From Halorubrum sp. SD626R (GTDB taxonomy: Archaea; Halobacteriota; Halobacteria; Halobacteriales; Haloferacaceae): a DNA stretch of 64,000 nucleotides. Of this stretch, positions 36,314 to 44,119 are shown piece by piece. Made by a program: the position numbers and the translations under genes. Below the pieces are notes generated by a model. That model worked only from the letters and a program-made list of their open reading frames with translations, searched no databases and had not been told where the DNA came from. The DNA lies in assembly GCF_001261915.1 (NCBI RefSeq), contig NZ_CVRT01000030.1:62001-126000 (forward strand). The letters run 5' to 3'. The number at the start of each line of letters is the position of its first letter. The first letter of the stretch is position 1.

Positions 36314-37344
36314 GCGAGCCTCCTGACTTGTTGTTTCGCTAGTTTGTAGGCCCGAGCTGTAACTTCGTTGCCACGGAAGCGAAGATCGAGGTATGATTCA
36401 ACATCCTCGCCTGCTTCCACCATGTACCGGAAGCGACGAAGTTCGAGTGCGAGTGCCCACAAGTTGTGCTTCACAAGAGCATCACGGTCCTTACGGACAT
36501 CGTCAAGTGTGCGATCCTTACAGACCGGACAAGCACAAGGTAGGTATTCAAGATTCTTGATATGTCGGAGTTCCTCCCCTCCGAATCCAGGAATCAGGTA
36601 GTTCCGGTTACCAGCACTCCGGATAAACGCACTTGAGTCGAAACTGTCCACTCCGCAATAGAGCAGTAATGGTTGATACACGAGGCCGCCCAATCCGTAC
36701 GCATGGAGATGCTTGTCAGTTGCTCGCCTCGCAGCTAATATCAGTTTTGTGACTTTCTCATAGTCGGTCCTGATAGGAACGAGACTACCGAGCGCGTACC
36801 CGTCGAATTCACCGTTTTTCTCAAGATATCGAATCCCGTTCTGTATTGTCTCAGGGTCGTACCCGTGTACACTAGCGAAAAGTAAGCCGTCGCCGTTATG
36901 CGAATCACTCGCGGAAAGTGCCCGCTGTATATTCTCTTCTGCCCGTCGGTCGTTCTCTCGCTCTCTATTCTCACGCGAAAGTGGAACGTCGACTGTCCCA
37001 AGAATATCTGCTTCGATTGCCTGCTGTGTTTCGAGCGATTTCTCTGGGGTGGTGTCTAGTTCCTCAGAGCGGAAATCAAATCCACCACTATCGGCGAAAA
37101 TAATGGTAGACTTGGGTACCCCCATCTCACTCCGCAGGGTCTGACCGTCCTGTATTCTGTCCCACTGTGGTTCGCGCTGACGTATCGACCGAGCGTTAAC
37201 CATCGCAGTCGAGAGGTCAGGGATCTCATCCGTGTACTCTGGGGTGTTATCGCTTGATCGCTTCCCGATGTTACGGACTGGAAAGAGAACAGGTGTCTCT
37301 AACTCCCCGTGTGGTGTTGATAACGATCGTCGCCTGTACAACAT
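36310..37344 (-). CDS. dpdA: DpdA-type DNA-guanine transglycosylase
   Basis: A 344-residue TGT-family enzyme without a PUA domain, as in DpdA. Motifs in order: FADSGGF (D85), SVHGYDPE (158-165), base-pocket loop YALGSLVP (183-190), HAYGLGG (214-220), nucleophile loop GVDSFDS (D233 the likely nucleophile), and the zinc site C270-x-C272-x2-C275...H293. These are the catalytic features that let TGTs exchange guanine for preQ0. It is smaller than archaeal TgtA, which carries extra C-terminal domains and acts on tRNA G15; operon partners with an ATPase and the nearby restriction genes argue for DNA as substrate. An AT-rich box (GATATAAG) about 35 bases upstream could be its promoter. Confidence 0.8.
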   Translation of the reverse strand: MLYRRRSLSTPHGELETPVLFPVRNIGKRSSDNTPEYTDEIPDLSTAMVNARSIRQREPQWDRIQDGQTLRSEMGVPKSTIIFADSGGFDFRSEELDTTPEKSLETQQAIEADILGTVDVPLSRENRERENDRRAEENIQRALSASDSHNGDGLLFASVHGYDPETIQNGIRYLEKNGEFDGYALGSLVPIRTDYEKVTKLILAARRATDKHLHAYGLGGLVYQPLLLYCGVDSFDSSAFIRSAGNRNYLIPGFGGEELRHIKNLEYLPCACPVCKDRTLDDVRKDRDALVKHNLWALALELRRFRYMVEAGEDVESYLDLRFRGNEVTARAYKLAKQQVRRLA

Positions 37345-37375
37345 ATGACGAGCTGCGGTAAGCTCAGCTGTAACT

Positions 37376-37384
37376 TATATCTTT
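37376..37384 (-). promoter_or_regulatory. TATA-like box of the dpdA operon
   Basis: On the minus strand the bases read AGATATAAG, 30-40 bases ahead of the dpdA ATG at 37344, in a good position for a short-leader archaeal promoter. Confidence 0.4.
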
Positions 37385-37594
37385 TCCCGACTAGAATGTA
37401 TGAAGACCGCATTCGGTCCACGAAAGTAGAAATATACCTATCCCGATAATATTAATCTGCTATTTATGTAGCCTGTAGTGTCGAGTATATTTGCTATTTA
37501 TTACACCACGTCGAACACGCTTCTCGAGCACTATACTCGATATTCTGCTTTGATACAGCATCGGAGATTGGTCTTCATTCGGCACAGATTACAT

Positions 37595-38257
37595 CTAAGC
37601 CGGCCGCTCCACGAACTCCGTAACGGCGTAGAACGGGAGCGTATCAATCAGCGCGACAAGCAGTTTCACGATGTACTGCCCAGCAACGATCGACACGAGC
37701 GCCCAACCCCACGTCGGGTCCCCGCCAAGGCCGAGTGCCGGAAAGATAGCGAAGCCGAGCGTGATGAACACGACTGTGTCCACGGCTTGACTAATTGCCG
37801 TGGAACCGCAGTTCCGGATCCAGCGATGCCGACCGCCGGTGCGACTCTTCAGATTAGCGAAGAGTCGGACGTCGAGATGTTGGGCAGCGGCAAGCGCTAC
37901 GACGGAGGCGAGGATAATCGAGGCGGAACCACCAAGCGTCGAGACGAACGCTTCCTGGCCGCCGTAGAACGGGGCAGACGGCATCCAAATGGCGAGGAAC
38001 ACGAGCGCATACGCGATGACGAGCGTGACGACGGTTCCGTTGACCACGGTCGCAGCGTACTCTTTCCCGTGGTACTCGACGAGCAGGTCTGAAGCGAGGT
38101 ACGCGACACCGAACGCAACGAACCCGGCAGGGACGGCGACGCCGCCAAGTCCGGGGAGTTCAATCCACGTAAGTTTCGCTGCGAGGACGTTTGCGAGGAC
38201 GATTGAGCCGGCGAACACGGCAGTGAAGATCGCACGAGTGTCTTCAGTCTGCATCAA
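37595..38257 (-). CDS. yhhQ: YhhQ/VUT-family queuosine-precursor transporter
   Basis: 220 residues with about six membrane helices. Family marks are the N-terminal ANVLAAKLT, AGFVAFGVAYLASDLLVEYHG with its conserved acidic and YG-like residues, and RWIRNCGSTAISQAVDTVVF, which matches the conserved R-N-x-x-S-T-x-x-x-Q-x-x-D motif. Members import 7-deazaguanine bases (preQ0, preQ1). It lies divergent to queD and next to dpdA, so it can add salvaged preQ0 to the pool made by QueD/E/C. The start could be either of two tandem Met codons. Confidence 0.88.
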   Translation of the reverse strand: MMQTEDTRAIFTAVFAGSIVLANVLAAKLTWIELPGLGGVAVPAGFVAFGVAYLASDLLVEYHGKEYAATVVNGTVVTLVIAYALVFLAIWMPSAPFYGGQEAFVSTLGGSASIILASVVALAAAQHLDVRLFANLKSRTGGRHRWIRNCGSTAISQAVDTVVFITLGFAIFPALGLGGDPTWGWALVSIVAGQYIVKLLVALIDTLPFYAVTEFVERPA

Positions 38258-38403
38258 CTGTCATCACCGTCAGTAACCATACAATTGCGTGCGGTGCTAT
38301 GCTGCGGCCCGGCTGGAGATGATACCAGTGGGCGACGAGAGAGTCGATGGAGAGACGATTGTGAGTGGTGCTGCCGTTCCATCGGTGGAGTATCGAAACT
38401 CAA

Positions 38404-38415
38404 TATTTATATATT
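38404..38415 (+). promoter_or_regulatory. TATA box of queD
   Basis: TATTTATATATT lies 20-30 bases before the queD ATG at 38435, the spacing expected for a leaderless haloarchaeal transcript, and supports that start over longer in-frame readings. Confidence 0.6.
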
Positions 38416-38434
38416 CCCCGAATATTCTTCGAGT

Positions 38435-38896
38435 ATGGCTCGGAGTATATCAAGAGACGAATCCGAAGCAGATGTGCTTCAGGAAGCAGGCCAACGAACA
38501 CTCCAAATCGGAGACGACAACCCTATCCGAATTAGCTCGGGCCATCGAATCCTCCACCACGACGGGAAGTGCTCGCGGCCACACGGGCACAACTACGAGA
38601 TCACCGTCGAAGTGACCGGGGAACTCACCGAGGAGGGGTGGGTCGTCGACAAAGGCGACGTCACGGACGTCATCGACGCGTGGGACCACCGGTTCCTCGT
38701 CGAAGAGGGCGATCCGCTCGTCGACGCGTTCGAAGCGTCCGGCGACGGCGACGCGCTCGTCGTCTTGGAGCACCCGCCGACGGCGGAGGTGATGAGCGTC
38801 CTCCTCGAACAACGCATGCTCGATACATTCCCGGACACCGTCTCGGACGTGTCGGTGTCGGTGAGCGAAACCGGTGAGCTCTGTGCGAGTTACTGA
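38435..38896 (+). CDS. queD: 6-carboxytetrahydropterin synthase
   Basis: 153 residues. It has the zinc-binding histidines of the PTPS/QueD fold (SSGHRIL, then SRPHGHNYEI), a conserved DKGDV, and the catalytic D-H pair in DAWDHRFLVEE; the C-terminal glutamate appears in VSETGELCAS. QueD makes 6-carboxytetrahydropterin from dihydroneopterin triphosphate, the first committed step to preQ0. The ATG at 38435 is favoured by the TATA box just upstream. It overlaps queE by one base (TGATG). The same enzyme feeds tRNA archaeosine in halophiles, so it may serve both tRNA and DNA. Confidence 0.93.
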   Translation: MARSISRDESEADVLQEAGQRTLQIGDDNPIRISSGHRILHHDGKCSRPHGHNYEITVEVTGELTEEGWVVDKGDVTDVIDAWDHRFLVEEGDPLVDAFEASGDGDALVVLEHPPTAEVMSVLLEQRMLDTFPDTVSDVSVSVSETGELCASY

Positions 38897-39672
38897 TGCC
38901 GGTCGCTAGCGATATCGAGGAGCCCGCAACAGACGCTGACACGACTGGTGAGGGCCTCCCGATCAACGAGGTGTTCTACTCGTTACAGGGCGAGGGAACG
39001 CTCGCAGGCGTCCCCTCCGTCTTCGTACGGACCTCTGGGTGTAACCTGCGGTGTTGGTTCTGTGATTCGTACCATACCTCGTGGGAGCCGACCGGGGCGT
39101 GGCGCGACGTCGACTCTATCGTGGAGGAAATACAGTCCCACAAACAGGCTGGCCACGTCGTGCTCACAGGTGGGGAACCACTCATCCACGAGGAGTCAGT
39201 CGAGCTCTTAGAACGGCTTGACGCAGGGGGGTATCACACGACGGTGGAGACGAACGGGACGATCCATCGGGACGCGCCGATCGATCTGGCAAGTATCAGC
39301 CCAAAATTGGCGAGCAGCACGCCGACACCGGAGCGTGACCCGAAAGGAGAGGGCGAGTGGGAAGAGAAACACGAACAGAACCGGATCGACATGGATGCGT
39401 TGTCCCAGATGGTCGACAACTACGAGACCCAACTCAAGTTCGTCGTGACCGACGAGTCGGACCTCCCGGAGATCACGGACCTGGTTGATCGAGTGCGAGA
39501 AGCGACGGCGACGACCGTCGCCGATGATGACGTGTTGTTGATGCCGGAGGGCATGACGCGCGAGCAACTCGACGGGACGCGAAGCGAGGTCGCTGAACTG
39601 GCGATGGAGTACGGCTACCGGTACACGCCGCGCCTCCACGTGGACCTATGGAACGACGCACCGGGAACATGA
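38896..39672 (+). CDS. queE: 7-carboxy-7-deazaguanine synthase (radical SAM)
   Basis: 258 residues. NEVFYSLQGEGTLAGVPSVF is the QueE N-terminal signature, followed by the radical-SAM cluster motif CNLRCWFCD (C-x3-C-x2-C), the SAM-binding TGGEPL, an ETNG motif and SPK. It converts 6-carboxytetrahydropterin to 7-carboxy-7-deazaguanine with a 4Fe-4S cluster and Mg2+. It follows queD with a one-base overlap and precedes queC by 94 bases, a continuous preQ0 operon. Full length for the family. Confidence 0.95.
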   Translation: MPVASDIEEPATDADTTGEGLPINEVFYSLQGEGTLAGVPSVFVRTSGCNLRCWFCDSYHTSWEPTGAWRDVDSIVEEIQSHKQAGHVVLTGGEPLIHEESVELLERLDAGGYHTTVETNGTIHRDAPIDLASISPKLASSTPTPERDPKGEGEWEEKHEQNRIDMDALSQMVDNYETQLKFVVTDESDLPEITDLVDRVREATATTVADDDVLLMPEGMTREQLDGTRSEVAELAMEYGYRYTPRLHVDLWNDAPGT

Positions 39673-39765
39673 GCACGTCACTCTCAGACGCCGGTCGGAA
39701 GAGCGAGGTGCGCGAGTGCGGTGTGGTGAACAGAGCGATAATCGATTCGACATAACTGAGCAGAT

Positions 39766-40455
39766 ATGAGCAACAAAAGCGCGGTGATTCTGGTGTCTGG
39801 CGGGATGGATAGTGCGACGGCCGTCTACGAGGCGATGGAGCAAGGGTACGAGCCCTACTTCCTCCATACGTCGTACGGGCAACGCACGGAAGACAAAGAG
39901 TACGAGTGCGCGAAAACGCTTGCTGAGGAGGTCGATGCGGCTGACTTCCTCCATATCGAAACGGGGCATCTGTCGCAGATTGGTGCGTCGAGTCTGACGG
40001 ACGAGGAGATGGACGTGGCTGACGCGGACTTAGAGAGTGATGAGATTCCGACGTCGTACGTCCCGTTCCGAAACGCGAATCTCTTGTCGATGGCGACATC
40101 GTACGCAGAGGCAACTGACTCAGAGGCACTGTTCATCGGCGCTCATTCGGAGGATTTCTCCGGGTATCCTGATTGTCGCCCGGCCTTTTTCGACGCCTTC
40201 CAGAACGTGATCGATGTAGGGACGAAACCGGAAACGGAGATTGAGTTGAAAGCGCCGTTCGTTGAGTGGTCGAAAACGGAGATTGCGGAGCGCGGGTTGG
40301 AACTCGGGGTGCCGTACGACATCACGTGGTCATGTTACCGCGATGAAGAACCGGCGTGTGGGACGTGCGATGCCTGTGCCTTCCGGTTAGAGGCGTTCCG
40401 GAACGCCGGGTCACGCGACCCGATCGCGTACGCGGAACGGCCGGAGTTCTCGTAG
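39766..40455 (+). CDS. queC: 7-cyano-7-deazaguanine (preQ0) synthase
   Basis: 229 residues. The ATP-binding PP-loop SGGMDSATA lies near the N-terminus, followed by HTSYGQRT, a FIGAHSED motif and a C-terminal zinc site (CYRDEEPACGTCDAC). QueC turns 7-carboxy-7-deazaguanine into preQ0 with ATP and ammonia, giving the base used by TgtA for tRNA and, probably here, by DpdA for DNA. No fused amidotransferase domain is present, so this is not the Gat-QueC form. A ribbon-helix-helix gene follows in the same direction. Confidence 0.95.
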   Translation: MSNKSAVILVSGGMDSATAVYEAMEQGYEPYFLHTSYGQRTEDKEYECAKTLAEEVDAADFLHIETGHLSQIGASSLTDEEMDVADADLESDEIPTSYVPFRNANLLSMATSYAEATDSEALFIGAHSEDFSGYPDCRPAFFDAFQNVIDVGTKPETEIELKAPFVEWSKTEIAERGLELGVPYDITWSCYRDEEPACGTCDACAFRLEAFRNAGSRDPIAYAERPEFS

Positions 40456-40565
40456 TATATTAATCAGCACGCTTGGTTCGCTATCTACTGTGGATCATCC
40501 TAGGTGGGAAGGGAACCGTTGTACTGTGCGACACTCTGAAGATATTCCTCTGCGATTATAGGTAT

Positions 40566-40748
40566 ATGCCGAAGGTCAGCGCCGAGATCCCGCAAGAACT
40601 GCTTGATGATCTTGACGAACACGTCGGTGACGAGGGCAAATTCGTCAATCGAAGCGACGCGATTCGGGCATCAATTCGCAAGACGCTCGATCTACTCGAT
40701 GAGATTGATAGACGTCATGGGCGAGTTGAAACGGACAAAGATATCTAG
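40566..40748 (+). CDS. ribbon-helix-helix (CopG-like) DNA-binding protein
   Basis: 60 residues from the ATG at 40566: a beta strand PKVSAEIPQELLDDL, then FVNRSDAIRASIRKTLDLLD, the classic RHH strand-helix-helix pattern with the conserved N-R-S-D-A-I-R turn. It is preceded by an AT-rich box (GATTATAGGTATATG) and follows queC, a frequent pairing in haloarchaea. It is probably a dimeric repressor of its own or neighbouring genes. Confidence 0.8.
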   Translation: MPKVSAEIPQELLDDLDEHVGDEGKFVNRSDAIRASIRKTLDLLDEIDRRHGRVETDKDI

Positions 40749-41029
40749 TGAGTTAACTAACAACTGCTGGTAGCAGCACGATTCGTTGGTTAATCTTGGT
40801 ATTCAGCCACCACGGGATAAGCAATAGTTCACCGTGAATGTGGATAATTATGAATCAGGTCAAGGGCAACAGTACGATTATCGTATCTTGGGACCTGCTA
40901 TTGTGGAATTCATCACGAGGTCTTCAGAGTTGGTTAGCGGCTAATCGTGTGGATTTGGGCCGCATCAAACATGTGTGTCTAAATTTCGCCTAGTCAAACT
41001 ATTATCATGACTTGTGAAAATATAGCGAC

Positions 41030-42049
41030 ATGCGCCAACCGACGCGACTGATTCGTGACTCAGTCGATCGACTAAAATTAGAAGTTTCTCTTCCTGGCGG
41101 CCGATATCAACTATCGCTAGATGACAGAGCCATCATCGTACTCACGGATAGATTGGGGCTTGCCGAACGCGACACCGTTCCCGAGCCGTTTGTCCCGGTC
41201 TTCGTGGCAATGGGCGACGCCTGGTTCCCAAACCAGCGTGACGCAGATGCTATCATTGATGATCTCTCAGCTGATGGAACTCTCAGTCCGAATGAGCGGT
41301 CGGCGTTGATTTCCTATGTTACTGACTCAAATATCGCTGAACGGAACAGTGAGCGAGTTCGGGTAGCAATTGACCGCTCACCTATTGGTGATGAAGTCTC
41401 TGCTGAGGACCTCCAGATTGTTGACCTTCCATCTCTCCCTGATTCACTGAAACCCGATGAACCCGGGGAGAAATCAGACAATTCTGTGGAGGCAAAGCAA
41501 GAATCGATAGCTCCTGAAGAACCAGCAAAGACAGAATCCGATATTGTCTCTGAACTGGAGCGTATACCAGGTATTGGGCCACAGAGAGCGAACCAACTCG
41601 CGGAGGGGGGTATGACTTCTCTTGAATCGCTTTCTGACTCACGACCCGGGTATCTTGCCGACATCGAGGGAATCACTGAGGGCATTGCTGCCGTCGCCGT
41701 CGAGGGTGCCCGCGAGATTGTTGGGCGAACCAAGCCCGCCGACGAGCGGCTTCGTGATCAAACAGGTGTTTCAGAATCCGTATTCGACCCTGCTCTCGCA
41801 TCGCTTGCTGCTTCGGGCGTTCCAGCATCCGAAGCGGTGCCAAAACTCCGGCTGCTGTACGGGCCAACTGTCGCTGATATTGATGCCGTCACCGGTCAAC
41901 AGGCATACTTTCTCTACGAATCGGGGTATCAAACCCCGTACGATATCATACAGGCGTCTCAAGAGGAACTGACAGACGTGTATCAGGTCGGGTCGGCAAC
42001 CGCAGCGGAGATTCAATCGGCTGCCCGTTCCATGTTCGACGCACGGTAG
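41030..42049 (+). CDS. helix-hairpin-helix protein
   Basis: 339 residues. An N-terminal ~110-residue domain (strands and helices, no known family) is followed by an acidic linker (about 140-180, rich in E, K, S, P). The C-terminal half holds at least two HhH-type units: ELERIPGIGPQRANQLAEGG and the later ELTDVYQVGSATAAEIQSAA. Such units bind the DNA or RNA backbone without sequence preference. Unclear role; it may be a haloarchaeal gene unrelated to the defence loci beside it. A TATA-like box is visible around 41000-41015. Confidence 0.65.
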   Translation: MRQPTRLIRDSVDRLKLEVSLPGGRYQLSLDDRAIIVLTDRLGLAERDTVPEPFVPVFVAMGDAWFPNQRDADAIIDDLSADGTLSPNERSALISYVTDSNIAERNSERVRVAIDRSPIGDEVSAEDLQIVDLPSLPDSLKPDEPGEKSDNSVEAKQESIAPEEPAKTESDIVSELERIPGIGPQRANQLAEGGMTSLESLSDSRPGYLADIEGITEGIAAVAVEGAREIVGRTKPADERLRDQTGVSESVFDPALASLAASGVPASEAVPKLRLLYGPTVADIDAVTGQQAYFLYESGYQTPYDIIQASQEELTDVYQVGSATAAEIQSAARSMFDAR

Positions 42050-42140
42050 TCACGCCCGACAAGAGGATGTCCTTCAGATGGCAGCCAACAGTCATCGATT
42101 GAAACAGAGTACTCTCTGGAGTCACCTCGGAGGTATTCAA

Positions 42141-42440
42141 TTAGATCCGTAAATCAAATTGGCCACTCGAAAGATCCTCAACGACCGACTCAGGAGGCGA
42201 GATATTCATCGTATCGAGCTGCTGGCCTAACTTTGTGAGTAAGGCCGTCTCGTCAATTGCCCGGAGCCACCGACGGTAAGTTTGGATACACCAATCCGTG
42301 CCCCCGCAACGGCCGCAATCGTATCTGTACCACCTCCTAGCATCACCTCATCAACGTTGGCGTCTTCCGCCTCTCAACAGTCAATCCGTGGTAGACCCCC
42401 GCCTGAAGTTTTGTGACGACATAGCCCGAATTAGCGCGCG
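42141..42440 (-). pseudogene. remnant of an ADP-ribosylglycohydrolase C-terminus
   Basis: On the minus strand, three successive frames read GYVVTKLQAGVYHGLTVE, then DANVDEVMLGGGTDTIAAVAGARIG, then WLRAIDETALLTKLGQQLD and a natural TAA at 42143-42141. GYVV-x-x-LQA and G-x-x-TDTIAAVAGA-x-x-G are hallmarks of the ADP-ribosylglycohydrolase (DraG-like) family, and Trp shortly after is also typical. At least two frameshifts and loss of the N-terminal part make it a clear pseudogene fragment. Confidence 0.7.
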
Positions 42441-42698
42441 TAAGACTCACAGAACGAGTCAAATTTAATTGTCCTGTACCGATTGCATTCGGTCAGAATA
42501 TGTTATCTACGTTATTTTTCAACATGGCCCCTTCTGTTTCCCCAACTGTCATGGTAAGTATAGGAATAGGTTTGTAATCGTATCTCCAGCAGATGTTGAT
42601 AACCTCTACAGTTCTTCATAGTTCTACTTGTTCCGACTAACCACGATACCCTTACTCCTACCAATCATTTGAGAACTGGAAGGATCTACAGATGTGAC

Positions 42699-43140
42699 AT
42701 GGGCGGTATCATGATTCACCCTGCTGGTCGGGACGATGCATTTGAGAACTACAAACAGTTCATCCGAGATGGTCACCCAACCTGAGATGGGTACCCAATT
42801 GAGGATATTGAGTCCAATCTCAATAACTAGGACCTCGAACTATTTCAGACGACATCTGACAACGATCTCAGCCACATCTGAGGGACCTCAGTAGCCGGGG
42901 CGTGGTGGAACGTCAAGCGCAACGATATCGCTCTCGTCGACCACAATAGCGCGTTCGTCGCGAGAAACCAAGTCCTCCAACTCCGACACTATGCCGACCT
43001 CGCGGAGCGTCTCTAGAGAAAACACGATCACTAAAACGAGGAACACCTGTGGGAGTACATGATCTGCCTCACCGATGTTGAGGAAGTCGATTTCGATATT
43101 GGGGACTTCAATCTGTACGCAGATACCGATCGACGCTGAG
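42699..43140 (+). pseudogene. decayed EVE/PUA-like restriction reader
   Basis: Starting with an ATG at 42699 (MGGIMIHPAGRDDAFENY), the reading is broken by in-frame stops and a frameshift. It still shows LSHI-stop-GTSVAGAWWNVKRND, FVARNQVL, YADLAERL and EEHLWEYMICLTDVEEVDFD. A Trp-rich strand, a GD-type loop, an L-x-x-x-A-x-x-L-W helix and a W-x-Y-x-x-x-L strand are the order seen in EVE-like reader domains of McrA/McrB-type nucleases. Assignment is by pattern only. Confidence 0.45.
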
Positions 43141-43418
43141 ATTTCTGCCCATCTCACACACCACTATTTCAAGTGAAATACTAATCTAGTAGTACTGAAC
43201 TGAGGAACAGTCCACAGTTTCAACTAAAACGTTGACACGTATTGCTCATATTGATTTGTAGTAGTTTGTACTTAGAGTGATTCTACGTATTGAGATCAGT
43301 ATGCGTTACCCTTTGACTGCCTTGTTCTACTTCCACCCTCTACCTCAGTTTCTCGTCTTCACTTGCAAGAGTGGTGTGTCTCTGTCTTCCCACCCAATTC
43401 CGTGATCATACACCGACT

Positions 43419-43564
43419 TCGAAGTGAAGAGCCCTCTGTCGATATGAAATCTCAGATACCAAGACAGACACCCCGTCATCGAAATGAAATACCAAAACAC
43501 TGTGTGCGAGCCCGTCCACGAGATTTCATCATGAGGAGTAGCAGCAGGTGCTTCGAAATGAAAT
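43419..43564. repeat. four degenerate copies of TCGAAATGAAAT
   Basis: TTCGAAGTGAAG (43419), TCGATATGAAAT (43439), TCGAAATGAAAT (43479) and TCGAAATGAAAT (43553) occur within 150 bases at 20-, 40- and 74-base steps. Too short and irregular for a CRISPR array; possibly protein-binding sites or decayed repeats in relic DNA. Confidence 0.35.
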
Positions 43565-44119
43565 GCTTGAACAAAATACTAATACTGCCGTATTAGATGT
43601 TGAAGATTGGGTTTAGAGCAATCTTCGCTGTGGAAGAACCAAATTCATATCGAATATGGGGTGTGAGAGCTACCGATATAATCTCTCGTTGTCCGCTCAC
43701 AGTAGAAACGCCGTTTGTTTTCATATTATACATTCTCTTCATGAATTCTTTTTTATAGATATCTCTGACTGTATTGAACCCTGTCCCTATTAGGCTCACC
43801 TTCCAGTGGTTTCAATCTTAACCAACCAGTGGTAATCGAACCGCCAGCTGTTGGTTAAGAGTGAACGGAGTATATCGGCGGACAGAACGTGAAACACGGC
43901 CGCTGAAACGAGGAGCACCCATGGGAGTACATGACTTCTCACCGGTGTCATGGAAGTTGACTCCACCTCTGTACTGTGACGGTATCGCGCGTCAATCCCA
44001 GCCATCACCTCACAGCCGACCAATCACCTCGCCAATTCTTATTGCCAGTCCTCCCAATCCACCAACAAATAGACTGGGACACGACGATCAACCTCGGCGG
44101 GTTCGGTAACTCCGCACAG

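Larger units (their letters stand above)
42050..44119. other. 2-kb region of gene remnants
   Basis: No intact gene is present between the HhH gene and the PLD-ATPase gene. It holds a decayed ADP-ribosylglycohydrolase end (minus strand, 42141-42440), a decayed EVE-like restriction reader (plus strand, 42699-43140), a partial second copy of its WEYM block near 43906-43943, and a lower-GC stretch with short repeats (43419-43564). Small frames at 43593-43799 and 43796-44023 on the minus strand look accidental. Confidence 0.6.

Noticed and set aside
36310..37344. The 344-aa TGT as the tRNA enzyme TgtA
   Set aside because: It lacks the extra C-terminal domains of archaeal TgtA and is coupled to an ATPase and winged-helix gene in a defence island; tRNA action is still not fully excluded.
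38593..38877. Arg-rich alternative frames over queD
   Set aside because: queD has all its catalytic motifs; the other frames have high-GC shadow composition.
42888..43157. 89-codon minus-strand ORF in the relic region
   Set aside because: It is the antisense of the decayed EVE-like reader, which explains its length and hydrophobic pattern.
43419..43564. Possible CRISPR array from repeated TCGAAATGAAAT
   Set aside because: Copies are 12 bases, degenerate, and 20-74 bases apart; there is no cas gene and no match to the long haloarchaeal repeat type.
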